A stretch of 30,964 nucleotides of DNA from a virus. The stretch covers positions 1 through 30,964 of IMG/VR virus record IMGVR_UViG_3300027963_000225; one strand, given 5' to 3'. Shown here in pieces: positions 6,229 through 13,490 of the stretch. The notes under the pieces were generated by a model. The model ran no database searches. It had not been told where the DNA came from and saw nothing but the letters and a program-made list of their open reading frames with translations. The position numbers and the translations under genes were made by a program. Numbering within the stretch: the stretch's first letter is position 1; each line of letters begins with the position of its first letter.

Positions 6229-7107
6229 ATGGAAACAACTAAGCACGGGCGTAATATCGTATCAATCCGATGCAAAGACGGTGACCAGTTCTTAATGCTA
6301 TCCGATCTTCACTTTGATCACCCGAAATGTAGGCGTGACCTACTTGAAGATCACATCGAGAAAGCCATTAACCTGGGAGCGAAAATCCTGATCAATGGCG
6401 ACTTCTTTTGTATCATGCAAGGAAAGTACGACAAACGTGCGAGCAAAGACGATATTCGTCCAGAGCATCAAGGCGGTAATTACTTTGACTTGGTTGTTAA
6501 CGAGGCAGTTGAATGGTGGGCGAAGTACGCTCACCATTTACTTTTTGTAGGGTACGGTAACCACGAAACCGCAGTGAGTAAACGCCACGAAATAGACCTC
6601 ACCGAGCGGTTCGTTTCTTTGCTGAATTACAAAACGGGAGCAAACGTTCTGAATGGTGGATACGCTGGGTGGATCGTGTTCAACGTACATCGACGGGACG
6701 ATGCTAAAACGTACCTAAACTTCAAAATGAAATACCATCACGGCCACGGGGGAGGTGGGGTAGTAACAAAGGGAGTAATCCAACATCAAAGGATGGGGGC
6801 ACAAGTTGACGGTGCAGACGTTCTTTGGATGGGGCACGTTCACGAACTTTACCACCACATAAATATTAAAGAAGCTTTGCAAGTGGTTGCACCTTACGAA
6901 GTGAAACAACGCATCCAACACGATATCAGAACCTCAACCTACAAAGACGAGTTTACGGACGGAGCTTTCGGTTGGCACATCGAACGGGGTGCGTATGGCA
7001 AACCAATTGGAGGATATTTAATGCGATTGAATTACGTTAGGGATAGGAGAGAAAAAGAGCGTAATTACATCAACCCTGATTTTCAAGCGATTTATTCAAA
7101 CATTTAA
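6229..7107 (+). CDS. Calcineurin-like metallophosphoesterase
   Basis: 292 residues with all metal-binding motifs of the family in order: SDLHFDH (Asp26, His28), GDFF (Asp58), GNHE (Asn111, His112), YHHGHG (170-174) and GHVH (202-205). These bind two metal ions and hydrolyse phosphate esters; related phage enzymes act on DNA ends, RNA or nucleotides, and the substrate here cannot be read from sequence. The length suits a single catalytic domain with a C-terminal extension. Its position, between nuclease-like and SSB-tailed genes, suggests nucleic-acid or nucleotide processing. Confidence 0.9.
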   Translation: METTKHGRNIVSIRCKDGDQFLMLSDLHFDHPKCRRDLLEDHIEKAINLGAKILINGDFFCIMQGKYDKRASKDDIRPEHQGGNYFDLVVNEAVEWWAKYAHHLLFVGYGNHETAVSKRHEIDLTERFVSLLNYKTGANVLNGGYAGWIVFNVHRRDDAKTYLNFKMKYHHGHGGGGVVTKGVIQHQRMGAQVDGADVLWMGHVHELYHHINIKEALQVVAPYEVKQRIQHDIRTSTYKDEFTDGAFGWHIERGAYGKPIGGYLMRLNYVRDRREKERNYINPDFQAIYSNI

Positions 7108-7111
7108 AAAT

Positions 7112-7384
7112 ATGGAAAACGAAAAGTATGTAGGCAAAGGTTGGGCGAACCAGTACGGGGTAAAGGTTCAACTGAAAAAACAAGATTTGCTCGACTTACC
7201 CACCAACCAATACGGGGACATCGAGGTATTTGTAGGACAACGCAAAGAGGTTGACCAAAAGAGCAAAGCAACCCATTGGGTAAAATGGAAGGCGAAAGAT
7301 GCACCCATGCAAGCCCCGAGCGAAATCCACCCCGCACTAACAAAATCAGGTTGGACGCCTGACGATGAAGGGTTACCTTTCTAA
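7112..7384 (+). CDS. Small protein with SSB-like acidic C-terminal tip
   Basis: 90 residues, 4 bases after the phosphoesterase. The N-terminal 60 residues are mixed beta-like with basic and Trp residues (THWVKWKAK). The protein ends in WTPDDEGLPF, very like the acidic DDxxPF tip by which bacterial SSB recruits partners. The usual OB fold is not obvious at this length, so it may be a minimal ssDNA-binding protein or one that competes with host SSB for partners. The tip is seen directly; the function is inference. Confidence 0.7.
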   Translation: MENEKYVGKGWANQYGVKVQLKKQDLLDLPTNQYGDIEVFVGQRKEVDQKSKATHWVKWKAKDAPMQAPSEIHPALTKSGWTPDDEGLPF

Positions 7385-7405
7385 GAAATCCCATTCAATA
7401 AGTAT
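7372..7405 (+). promoter_or_regulatory. Bipartite GTNAC / CCCATTNNATAARTAT motif, copy 1
   Basis: GTTAC 7372-7376, then 13 bases, then CCCATT 7390-7395 and ATAAGTAT 7398-7405, whose last two bases start ATG 7404. It lies before the sigma-like gene and partly inside the end of the SSB-tailed gene. The other copies are at 13458, 20234 and 22439. Proposed as a phage-specific promoter. Confidence 0.55.
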
Positions 7406-7916
7406 GCACCCACTGATCGCAGACGTACTCCAACACCAAAGCTATCGTAAATCATGTTACGACATTGTGAGGGGTACGCACTTCGATGGTGAAGACCTAT
7501 ACCAAGAAATGCTACTTGCGTTACTGGAAAAAGAGGAAGTTAAGTTGTGGGAGGTTTGGCATTCGGGAGGTCATCGGTGGTACGTGCTTTCACTTATTTA
7601 CCGTTTGTTTTTGGGTAAGGGTTCGTTGTGGGATCAAAAGTACCGTGACCGTTTGTTGCGTGTTGACGTTGACTGGAGCCGTGTTGAAGTGATTGCAGAA
7701 ATATACGACCATGAAAGTGAGGTTCAAACGAGTAAGCAAATGGAAGCGATTAAGGATGCAATAGCCGAACTGCATTGGTACGAGCGTAACCTGTTCATGG
7801 TTTACGTAGAAGCCAAAAATATGCGACGTATTAGCACATCAACCACGATACCATACAACAGTATAAGATTGACCATTAACACGGTTAAAGACAAATTAAA
7901 AAAGAAATTGAAATGA
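7404..7916 (+). CDS. Sigma-70/ECF-like RNA polymerase factor
   Basis: 170 residues from ATG 7404. The frame is also open from ATG 7365, but 7404 avoids overlapping the previous gene and sits at the end of a recurrent upstream motif. Residues about 28-40 (DGEDLYQEMLLAL) match the region 2 pattern DxxDLxQExxL. The last 28 residues (ISTSTTIPYNSIRLTINTV, then basic Lys residues) look like the region 4 helix-turn-helix. It would direct host RNA polymerase to phage promoters; this is inference from a remote similarity. A replication-control or terminase-like DNA-binding protein is the alternative. Confidence 0.65.
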   Translation: MHPLIADVLQHQSYRKSCYDIVRGTHFDGEDLYQEMLLALLEKEEVKLWEVWHSGGHRWYVLSLIYRLFLGKGSLWDQKYRDRLLRVDVDWSRVEVIAEIYDHESEVQTSKQMEAIKDAIAELHWYERNLFMVYVEAKNMRRISTSTTIPYNSIRLTINTVKDKLKKKLK

Positions 7917-8170
7917 TTTACTTACAAATATTATTTATAGCGTTTTTCTCTGCGTGTGCGGGGGTAACGATTACCAAGCTAACGGGTATTGGCGATAAGA
8001 TTGGGTTCAAGCCGTTCAATTGCTTTGTATGCCTTTCGTTTTGGACTGCGGTTGCTTCATTCTTTGCTACCGTTAGCCTTCCAGTGTTGAGCCTATTTGC
8101 TTATTCGATTGGGTGCGGTTTTATCGCTTGCATCATTGCTTACTTTTTAATCGATAGGATTTACCGATGA
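7913..8170 (+). CDS. Small membrane protein with CxxC
   Basis: 85 residues with an ATGA junction upstream. Two to three hydrophobic segments (about 3-20, 40-60 and 62-82) predict an inner-membrane protein. Between the first two lies FNCFVCLSFW, a CxxC in a short polar loop. The pattern is one I associate with Bacteroidetes phages, but it has no function assigned. It is far from the lysis genes, so a holin role is unlikely; superinfection exclusion or host-envelope modification is possible but not shown. Confidence 0.75.
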   Translation: MIYLQILFIAFFSACAGVTITKLTGIGDKIGFKPFNCFVCLSFWTAVASFFATVSLPVLSLFAYSIGCGFIACIIAYFLIDRIYR

Positions 8171-8358
8171 ATCCCGAACACTACGATAGGAAGGTGCAAC
8201 CGATTGACTTAATCGATGCCTTTGAGTTGAACTTCAACTTAGGTAACGTGATTAAATACACCGCAAGGGCAAACTACAAACACGAAAACCCAAAAGAGGA
8301 TTTGATTAAAGCAATTTATTATTTACGACGTGAATTAAAGAAATATGAAAATAGCTAA
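8167..8358 (+). CDS. DUF3310 family protein
   Basis: 63 residues, 4-base overlap with the membrane protein gene. It matches the DUF3310 pattern: HYDRKVQPIDLIDAFELNF, then NLGNVIKYTARA, then the EDLIKAIYYLRREL helix. The family is small, phage-borne and often linked to nucleotide metabolism genes. Its biochemical role is not established. Confidence 0.85.
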   Translation: MNPEHYDRKVQPIDLIDAFELNFNLGNVIKYTARANYKHENPKEDLIKAIYYLRRELKKYENS

Positions 8359-8731
8359 CAAAATGACCGACGAACAGTTAAAGCGGTTAGAACCATTGTA
8401 TCCAAAATGGGTACAGTTTCAAAATGAAAAGACCTTGCGCCTGAGTGCTGAACAGGTAGCGTTAATGGGTGGGGTATGGAGTGAGGTTATGGGTAAACGT
8501 TGGACGGGTGGATGCCAGGCCTGCACCGTTAACGCATTCTCGACGATCATGAACCACTACGATGCTGAATTAGACCTAAGACATCAAGCTATCCATTTGC
8601 AAGCTATGAAAGAAGCAAACGATGCGATTGGTAAAGCTGTGTTCACGGAAAGTGAACCGACCGAAATTGTGAACACTAAACAAACAACCGATGCCACTAC
8701 CGAAAAGAAACCAAGACGAAACAAAAAGTGA
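8345..8731 (+). CDS. Hypothetical protein with CQAC motif and basic tail
   Basis: 128 residues starting at ATG 8345; ATG 8363 in the same frame would avoid most of the overlap. Residues 1-90 are helical and include GGCQACTVNAFSTI, a CxxC that may be structural. The C-terminus is a low-complexity Thr/Lys tail ending KKPRRNKK, probably nucleic-acid binding. The end overlaps the next gene by 41 bases in another frame. Family not recognised. Confidence 0.7.
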   Translation: MKIANKMTDEQLKRLEPLYPKWVQFQNEKTLRLSAEQVALMGGVWSEVMGKRWTGGCQACTVNAFSTIMNHYDAELDLRHQAIHLQAMKEANDAIGKAVFTESEPTEIVNTKQTTDATTEKKPRRNKK

Positions 8732-9143
8732 GTTCATGGATCGTTGCATGATCAACACGGTCATGAAGACGGAGTATGAAGACCCCATTCAACGGTTAGC
8801 GGTTTGCAACGCTTTGAGCCGTAAGGAAAGTTACGCAAAGTTCGAAAGCCATTCTGATTACCCCGAAGCAGTGAAGAACAATGCAAAGCGAGGTATTGAA
8901 CTGAACGACAAAGAGGGTAACAAATGCGCCACTCAGGTGGGTAAGGTTCGAGCGCAACAGCTTGCAAATGGTGAACCGTTAAGCGTTTCAACGATCAAAC
9001 GAATGTACTCCTATTTGAGCCGTGCAAAGACGTACTACGAAACGGGAAAGCCTACCGATTGCGGTTACATTTCCTACCTTCTTTGGGGTGGTTTAGCTGG
9101 CCTTCGTTGGAGTGAATCAAAGCTTAAAGAATTGGACGTATGA
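8691..9143 (+). CDS. Conserved phage protein of unknown function (KRGIELN / YLLWGG type)
   Basis: 150 residues. The start at 8691 is favoured although it overlaps the previous gene, because MPLPKRNQDETKSEFMDRCM is a typical N-terminus in this group. The second part (about 60-150) has KNNAKRGIELN, GNKCATQVGKVRAQQLA, IKRMYSYLSRA and YLLWGGLAGLRWSESKL. I know this block from several tailed-phage genomes, often near head or protease genes, but with no established function. Here it is apart from the head module, in the early-to-middle region before the second methylase. Confidence 0.75.
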   Translation: MPLPKRNQDETKSEFMDRCMINTVMKTEYEDPIQRLAVCNALSRKESYAKFESHSDYPEAVKNNAKRGIELNDKEGNKCATQVGKVRAQQLANGEPLSVSTIKRMYSYLSRAKTYYETGKPTDCGYISYLLWGGLAGLRWSESKLKELDV

Positions 9144-9439
9144 AAGTAGGTTTTGATTTCGACGATACGCTAACGACTGAAAAGGGAATGCGAGTAGCGA
9201 GGTTTAGAAATAGCCCAAACAACGAATTGTATATCGTTTCAGCAAGGCACGAAGTAGGCAGTGATATGCTCGCAAAGGCGAAAGAGTTAGGAATAAGTCC
9301 GAGCCATGTGTTTGCAACTGGAAGCAATAAAGCAAAGGTTGAAAAGATAACATCGCTTGGTTTGCGTATGTTTTACGATAACAATATCGACGTAATCGAT
9401 GCGTTGAAAGGTACGGATGTTAAAGCGTTTCAAATATGA
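9140..9439 (+). CDS. Small HAD-like hydrolase
   Basis: 99 residues with the HAD motif I FDFDDTLTT (nucleophile Asp6, general acid Asp8), a motif II-like Ser in YIVSARHE, a Lys (about 55-60) and a motif IV-like MFYDNNIDVID. The family hydrolyses phosphates through an aspartyl-phosphate. At under 100 residues it lacks most of a cap domain, so it is minimal; phage versions include 5' nucleotidase-like enzymes. The substrate cannot be inferred. Junctions on both sides are 4-base overlaps. Confidence 0.8.
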   Translation: MKVGFDFDDTLTTEKGMRVARFRNSPNNELYIVSARHEVGSDMLAKAKELGISPSHVFATGSNKAKVEKITSLGLRMFYDNNIDVIDALKGTDVKAFQI

Positions 9440-9630
9440 CCGAGGAAAAACAACCCGACGTAATTGATCAGGCAATTAGTGCGGTGGAGTTGTATGCTTC
9501 CATTGCTAACTTGCTAATGGATATTGCAGAAACTGCCGACCATGTGAGCGTTGGCGGTGCGACCGATTACGAATTAAAGCTTATGTGCATGAATAAGCTA
9601 AAAGAAATCGTTAACAAAATAGAAGTATGA
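9436..9630 (+). CDS. Small hypothetical helical protein
   Basis: 64 residues, coupled on both sides by ATGA overlaps. It is mostly helical and acidic (AISAVELYASIANLLMDIAE), with no recognised motif. It precedes the ParB/methylase fusion and may be an accessory of it, but nothing direct supports this. Confidence 0.65.
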   Translation: MTEEKQPDVIDQAISAVELYASIANLLMDIAETADHVSVGGATDYELKLMCMNKLKEIVNKIEV

Positions 9631-11135
9631 AGATTGAAAAGTGGAAAGTATCGGAGGTTAAAGCGAACCCAAACAATCCAAGGGTAATTAAAGACGATAA
9701 GTTTAAAAAGTTGGTGAAGTCGATTCAGGACTTTCCTGAGATGTTGGAATTACGTCCGATCGTTGTGAATTCTGACGGGATTGTTTTGGGTGGTAACATG
9801 AGATTGAAGGCGTGCAAGGAAGCAGGGTTGAAAGAAGTTCCAGTGATCAAAGCCGAAGACCTAACCGAAGAACAACAAAAGGAGTTTATCATTAAGGACA
9901 ATGTTGGGTTTGGTGAATGGGATTGGGAAGACCTTGCAAGTAATTGGGATGCCGAAGAACTTACGGAGTGGGGATTGGATTTACCGACTGATTCGTTTGT
10001 AGAAATGGAAGCGGTTGAGGATGACTTTGAAGTTTCGGAAGATGGAATTGAAACGGATATTGTGTTGGGTGATTTAATCGAAATAGGTGAGCATCGTTTG
10101 CTTTGTGGGGATAGTACGGATAGCGACCAAGTTGCTCGGTTAATGAATGGGGAAAAAGCTGACATGGCTCACAATGACCCACCTTACGGAATGAAAAAAG
10201 AAAACGAAGGGGTATTAAATGACAATCTAAATTTCAACGATTTACTTGACTTTAATCGTGACTGGATTTCTGTTCAATTTATGCACATTAAAGAAAACGG
10301 AAGTTGGTATTGTTGGGGTATTGATGAACCATTAATGGATATTTATTCAAATATTATTAAGCCGTATGTTTCACAAAACAAAGCAACTTTCAGAAATTTA
10401 TTAACTTGGAATAAAGGTTACGGACAAGGCCAAACAACTGAAAGTTATAGAATGTTCCCAATAGCAGACGAAAAGTGTTTGTTTGTCATGTTGGGAGTTC
10501 AAGGGTTTAATGATAGTGCCGAAAATTATTATGAAGGTTGGGATTCGATTCGGGATTATTTTATTAGTGAAAAAAATAAACTTGGATGGAATATAAGTAA
10601 GATCATCGAAATAACTGGCAAATCTTCTGCCTCGCATTATTTCGCAAAAAGTCAATGGTTTTTCCCAACACGTGAGCACTATGATTCAATGAAAAAAGAA
10701 GCTAATGGGAAAGCATTTTTAAAGGAATACGACGAAATCAAAAAGGAATACGACGAAATCAAAAAGGAATACGACGAAATCAAAAAGGAATTTTATTCAA
10801 CCCGTGCATATTTTAATAATACGCACGATAATATGAACAATGTTTGGAACTTTGAGCGTCACAAAAAAACGGGAATTGAAGGAGGTCATGCAACACCAAA
10901 GCCAATACCATTGTGCGAGCGAGCAATTAAAAGCAGTTGCCCCGATGGTGGTTTAGTTTTGGATTTCTTTTTAGGTTCAGGTTCAACCATGGTAGCATCC
11001 CACCAACTTAAACGTAAATGCTATGGGATGGAACTCGACCCAAAGTATTGCCAAGTCATTATTGACCGCATGAAAAAAATAGACCCATCGTTAACCATTA
11101 AAATAAACGGAGTATGCCAAGTGGAGAAAAACTAA
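9627..11135 (+). CDS. ParB-like domain fused to N6-adenine/N4-cytosine DNA methyltransferase
   Basis: 502 residues. Residues 1-115 are a ParB/Srx-like domain (NPNNPRV, then GIVLGGNMRLKAC), common at the front of phage methylases. The methylase follows: motif IV NDPPYG (183-188), then a long target region, then motif I LDFFLGSGSTMVA (445-456). This order (IV before I) marks the beta class. It transfers methyl groups from SAM to an exocyclic amino group. The centre (about 190-410) has much lower GC than the flanks and includes three tandem KEYDEIK heptads, suggesting a swapped target-recognition domain. No restriction partner is seen, so protection of phage DNA is the likely role. Confidence 0.93.
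   Translation: MKIEKWKVSEVKANPNNPRVIKDDKFKKLVKSIQDFPEMLELRPIVVNSDGIVLGGNMRLKACKEAGLKEVPVIKAEDLTEEQQKEFIIKDNVGFGEWDWEDLASNWDAEELTEWGLDLPTDSFVEMEAVEDDFEVSEDGIETDIVLGDLIEIGEHRLLCGDSTDSDQVARLMNGEKADMAHNDPPYGMKKENEGVLNDNLNFNDLLDFNRDWISVQFMHIKENGSWYCWGIDEPLMDIYSNIIKPYVSQNKATFRNLLTWNKGYGQGQTTESYRMFPIADEKCLFVMLGVQGFNDSAENYYEGWDSIRDYFISEKNKLGWNISKIIEITGKSSASHYFAKSQWFFPTREHYDSMKKEANGKAFLKEYDEIKKEYDEIKKEYDEIKKEFYSTRAYFNNTHDNMNNVWNFERHKKTGIEGGHATPKPIPLCERAIKSSCPDGGLVLDFFLGSGSTMVASHQLKRKCYGMELDPKYCQVIIDRMKKIDPSLTIKINGVCQVEKN
10722..10790 (+). repeat. 21-bp tandem repeat, 3.3 copies, encoding KEYDEIK heptads
   Basis: Three identical 21-base units start at 10722, 10743 and 10764, plus a partial fourth. The period is a multiple of three, so gain or loss of units keeps the frame and would only change the length of a helical spacer in the methylase target region. 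Confidence 0.95.
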
Positions 11136-11557
11136 AAGGTAAAGCACCTAAAAACGGGTTCGATACTAATTCCGAAAACATCAACCGAAATGGAAGGCCA
11201 AAGCTATTGAAAAACGTAATTAAAGATACCTTCCTACAAGAGTTCAACGTTAGGTTAAGCCATTCCCAAGCGAATGAAATCATTACTGGAATACTTGGAA
11301 TGACCCGTACGCAGTTGATGGATTATGCAAAGAGTGACGACGTACCGTTTTGGATTTCAATGATTGCAAAAAAAGCACAACGGGATTACGAGCGTGGTTC
11401 AATTCACTTGATCGAGGTGTTGATGGATAGGGTGTACGGTAAACCGAAGGAAACGGTTGATACTACTGTGAGCCTACCAAAGGCCGAAATTCAGATTGGG
11501 TTGGTTCAAAGTGTTACACCGCTTTCAAATAGTGAGGATGCAATTATTCTCGATTGA
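11114..11557 (+). CDS. Terminase small subunit
   Basis: 147 residues, overlapping the methylase end by 22 bases. The N-terminus has NRNGRPKLLKNVIKD, a common GRP-type start in small terminase or packaging proteins of Bacteroidetes phages. The middle is helical with FWISMIAKKAQRDYERGS, and VLMDRVYGKPKE is the signature just before the C-terminal segment. It would recognise the packaging site and load the large subunit. The stop overlaps the large-subunit ATG (TGATG), which strongly supports the call. Confidence 0.85.
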   Translation: MPSGEKLKGKAPKNGFDTNSENINRNGRPKLLKNVIKDTFLQEFNVRLSHSQANEIITGILGMTRTQLMDYAKSDDVPFWISMIAKKAQRDYERGSIHLIEVLMDRVYGKPKETVDTTVSLPKAEIQIGLVQSVTPLSNSEDAIILD

Positions 11558-12714
11558 TGTTTCAAACGTCTGTCATATTCGATCGCAATTACAATTCGAC
11601 TGCTGAGGTTATCGTTAACCAAGGCGGTACAAGTTCGGGCAAAACTTACTCGATATTACAGGTGCTATGCTTGAAAGCCATCGGAGAAAATGACCAAGTG
11701 ATTAGCGTTGTAGGTCAAGACGTGCCAAACCTTAAAAGCGGTGCGCTCAGGGATATGCAAACGATTGTAGCGAGTTCGCCTGATATTCAAAGTTGGATTA
11801 AAGGGTACAATGCGAGCGATCGTATCTACACGTTCCACAACGGATCAATCATAGAATTCAAAAGCTATCAAGATTCTCAGGATGCAAAGAGCGGAAAACG
11901 TGACTATTTCTTTTTAAACGAAGCGAATGGTATTAGTTATGAAATTTACTCCGAGCTTGCAATGCGTACAAAGAAGAAAGTGTTTATTGACTACAACCCT
12001 AACGCTCGGTTTTGGGTGCATGATAAATTAATTGGGAAGGAAGGCGTTGAGTTGATCATTTCCGACCACAGACATAACCCGTTTTTACCCGATATCATTC
12101 GTAAGAAAATCGAAGCGATCAGGAGCGAGGATGAGGAACTTTGGAAGGTGTACGCCCGTGGGATGACTGGAAAGATTGAAGGGTTAATCTACCGTAATTG
12201 GGGCACGATTGGAACGATACCAAGCGATGCTCAGTTGATTGGGTACGGCATGGACTTCGGATTTACTAACGACCCGACCGCAGTGGTTGGAGTGTACCGT
12301 TACAACGGTGAGTTAATCATTGACGAGGTAATGTACCATAAAGGACTCACAAACCAAGATATTAGCCTTTTTATGACCAGTTGTGCAGTTGATAGGAGCG
12401 TTACCATTGTAGCGGATTCCGCTGAACCGAAAAGCATAGAAGAACTTAGGCGAATGGGATGGCGAATAGAGGGTGCTAATAAAGGGAAAGATAGCATACT
12501 AAACGGGATTGATATATTGAAACGTTTTCGCTTTAATGTAACGAATAGGTCCAGTAACATACTCAAAGAATTGAACGCTTACAAATGGAAGGAAAAAGAC
12601 GGGAACGCCACCAACGTACCCATTGATTCATTCAACCACGGCATGGATGCTTTGAGGTATTTAGCGTTAAATAAATTAGCAGAAAAAAATAGGGGAAAAT
12701 ATGCGATACAATAA
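11557..12714 (+). CDS. Terminase large subunit
   Basis: 385 residues from ATG 11557; an in-frame TTG lies just upstream at 11554. The ATPase has Walker A GGTSSGKT (23-30) and Walker B YFFLNEA (117-123, Glu122 catalytic), followed by the coupling segment FIDYNPNARFW. The RNase H-like nuclease has Asp233 in GMDFGFTNDP, Asp287 in VADSAE and the final HGMDALRY (Asp364). It pumps DNA into the prohead and cuts it. Length is slightly short but complete. Whether packaging is cos or headful cannot be read from it. Confidence 0.95.
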   Translation: MFQTSVIFDRNYNSTAEVIVNQGGTSSGKTYSILQVLCLKAIGENDQVISVVGQDVPNLKSGALRDMQTIVASSPDIQSWIKGYNASDRIYTFHNGSIIEFKSYQDSQDAKSGKRDYFFLNEANGISYEIYSELAMRTKKKVFIDYNPNARFWVHDKLIGKEGVELIISDHRHNPFLPDIIRKKIEAIRSEDEELWKVYARGMTGKIEGLIYRNWGTIGTIPSDAQLIGYGMDFGFTNDPTAVVGVYRYNGELIIDEVMYHKGLTNQDISLFMTSCAVDRSVTIVADSAEPKSIEELRRMGWRIEGANKGKDSILNGIDILKRFRFNVTNRSSNILKELNAYKWKEKDGNATNVPIDSFNHGMDALRYLALNKLAEKNRGKYAIQ

Positions 12715-13318
12715 CATTTGGAAAAAATTAACGGTTGGCCAATACCAACTTTTAGCCGACCTCAACCACTTGGAAGGGTGGGAGTATATGCGTTCAGTTG
12801 TAGCTATCGTTGAGGGTAACGGTTTCGATGCGGTGGATAATTACCCGTTGATTGACTTACGCAAGCGATACGAAGCCATTGCAAAGCAGTTAGAGAAAGA
12901 ACCGTTTAAACCGTTTAAATCATTCGTAAAGATTGACGGAAAGCGTTATTACGTTACAAGGTTCTTTGACGAAATAAATACCGCTCAGTTCGTAGAAATA
13001 AGTGAGTGGAATAAGACAAAAGAAGACGGAGTAAAGAACTTGCATTTGTGCGTTGCATCGCTTTTGCGTGAAACGAAGTTCGGATATTTTCCTAAAAAGT
13101 ACAACGGGAAAGATCATGCAAAGCGTGCGACGTTGGTGAAGGAAAAGATGTTAGCGGTTGAAGCATTGGGGTTGTCCGCTTTTTTTTTGGCCAGTTGGGT
13201 GAAGTTGCTCGAAGATTTACCAACCTATTTGGATCGGGAAATTCAGACGTTGAAGGCGGAAATGGAAGCCCTGACCTTGGAACAGGATTCACCGAGCGTT
13301 ACGGGTGGATTGTCGTAA
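12701..13318 (+). CDS. Tail assembly chaperone, short form (gpG-like)
   Basis: 205 residues, overlapping the terminase by 14 bases. Pattern: KLTVGQYQLLADL at the start, then FVKIDGKRYYVTRFFDEI, then a helical block NLHLCVASLLRE, and LGLSAFFLASWVKLL near the end. This matches chaperones upstream of tape measure genes in Bacteroidetes siphophages as I know them. They coat the tape measure during tail assembly. A run of nine T inside the AFFL codons gives a T_TTT_TTT slip site, and the -1 frame is open for 93 more codons, so a longer form is expected. Confidence 0.8.
   Translation: MRYNNIWKKLTVGQYQLLADLNHLEGWEYMRSVVAIVEGNGFDAVDNYPLIDLRKRYEAIAKQLEKEPFKPFKSFVKIDGKRYYVTRFFDEINTAQFVEISEWNKTKEDGVKNLHLCVASLLRETKFGYFPKKYNGKDHAKRATLVKEKMLAVEALGLSAFFLASWVKLLEDLPTYLDREIQTLKAEMEALTLEQDSPSVTGGLS
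13180..13188 (+). other. Probable -1 ribosomal frameshift site (T9)
   Basis: In the upstream frame the run reads GCT TTT TTT TTG, giving the heptamer T_TTT_TTT, a classical -1 slippery sequence. The -1 frame is closed upstream by TGA 13159-13161 and open until 13461. Its product looks like the T part of a G/GT chaperone pair. The zero frame ends at 13318. Confidence 0.75.
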
Positions 13319-13461
13319 TTGATAGGTTAGCGAATAGCGATGTTCTTAAATGGAATGAAGTATTTGAATTGCCAGCGATGGAGTTCCTGAACTATGCAAG
13401 TTACCAAGTAGAAAAAAGCAAACATGAGGCATTTGAAATAAAGCGTCGAGCCAATGGGTAA
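13183..13461 (+). CDS. Tail assembly chaperone, frameshift extension (gpT-like)
   Basis: About 93 codons in the -1 frame after the T9 run, with no credible start of its own (only TTG 13195). The distal part, ERYGWIVVIDRLAN, then KWNEVFELPAMEFLNYASY, is the conserved pattern of T-type extensions that bind tail tube subunits. The expected product is a fusion of about 160 residues of the short chaperone with this segment, roughly 253 residues in all. The first 20-25 residues after the slip site are Gly-rich and probably a linker. Confidence 0.72.
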   Translation, partial: FFGQLGEVARRFTNLFGSGNSDVEGGNGSPDLGTGFTERYGWIVVIDRLANSDVLKWNEVFELPAMEFLNYASYQVEKSKHEAFEIKRRANG

Positions 13462-13490
13462 CTTTTTTGATTTACCCATTTAATAAGTAT
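13458..13490 (+). promoter_or_regulatory. Bipartite GTNAC / CCCATTNNATAARTAT motif, copy 2
   Basis: GTAAC 13458-13462, 12 bases, CCCATT 13475-13480, ATAAGTAT 13483-13490. The last two bases start ATG 13489 of the gp10-like tail gene. The motif fills the whole 27-base intergenic gap and begins at the previous stop. Confidence 0.6.

Noticed and set aside
7486-7692. 68-codon + frame inside the sigma-like gene
   Set aside because: Cys/Val/Trp-rich composition without pattern. Unlike the nested methyltransferase ORF, it has nothing resembling a known family.
9725-10165. 146-codon open frame on the - strand
   Set aside because: It lies opposite the ParB/methylase gene, is Ser/Pro-rich as expected for an antisense shadow, and has no promoter or start context.
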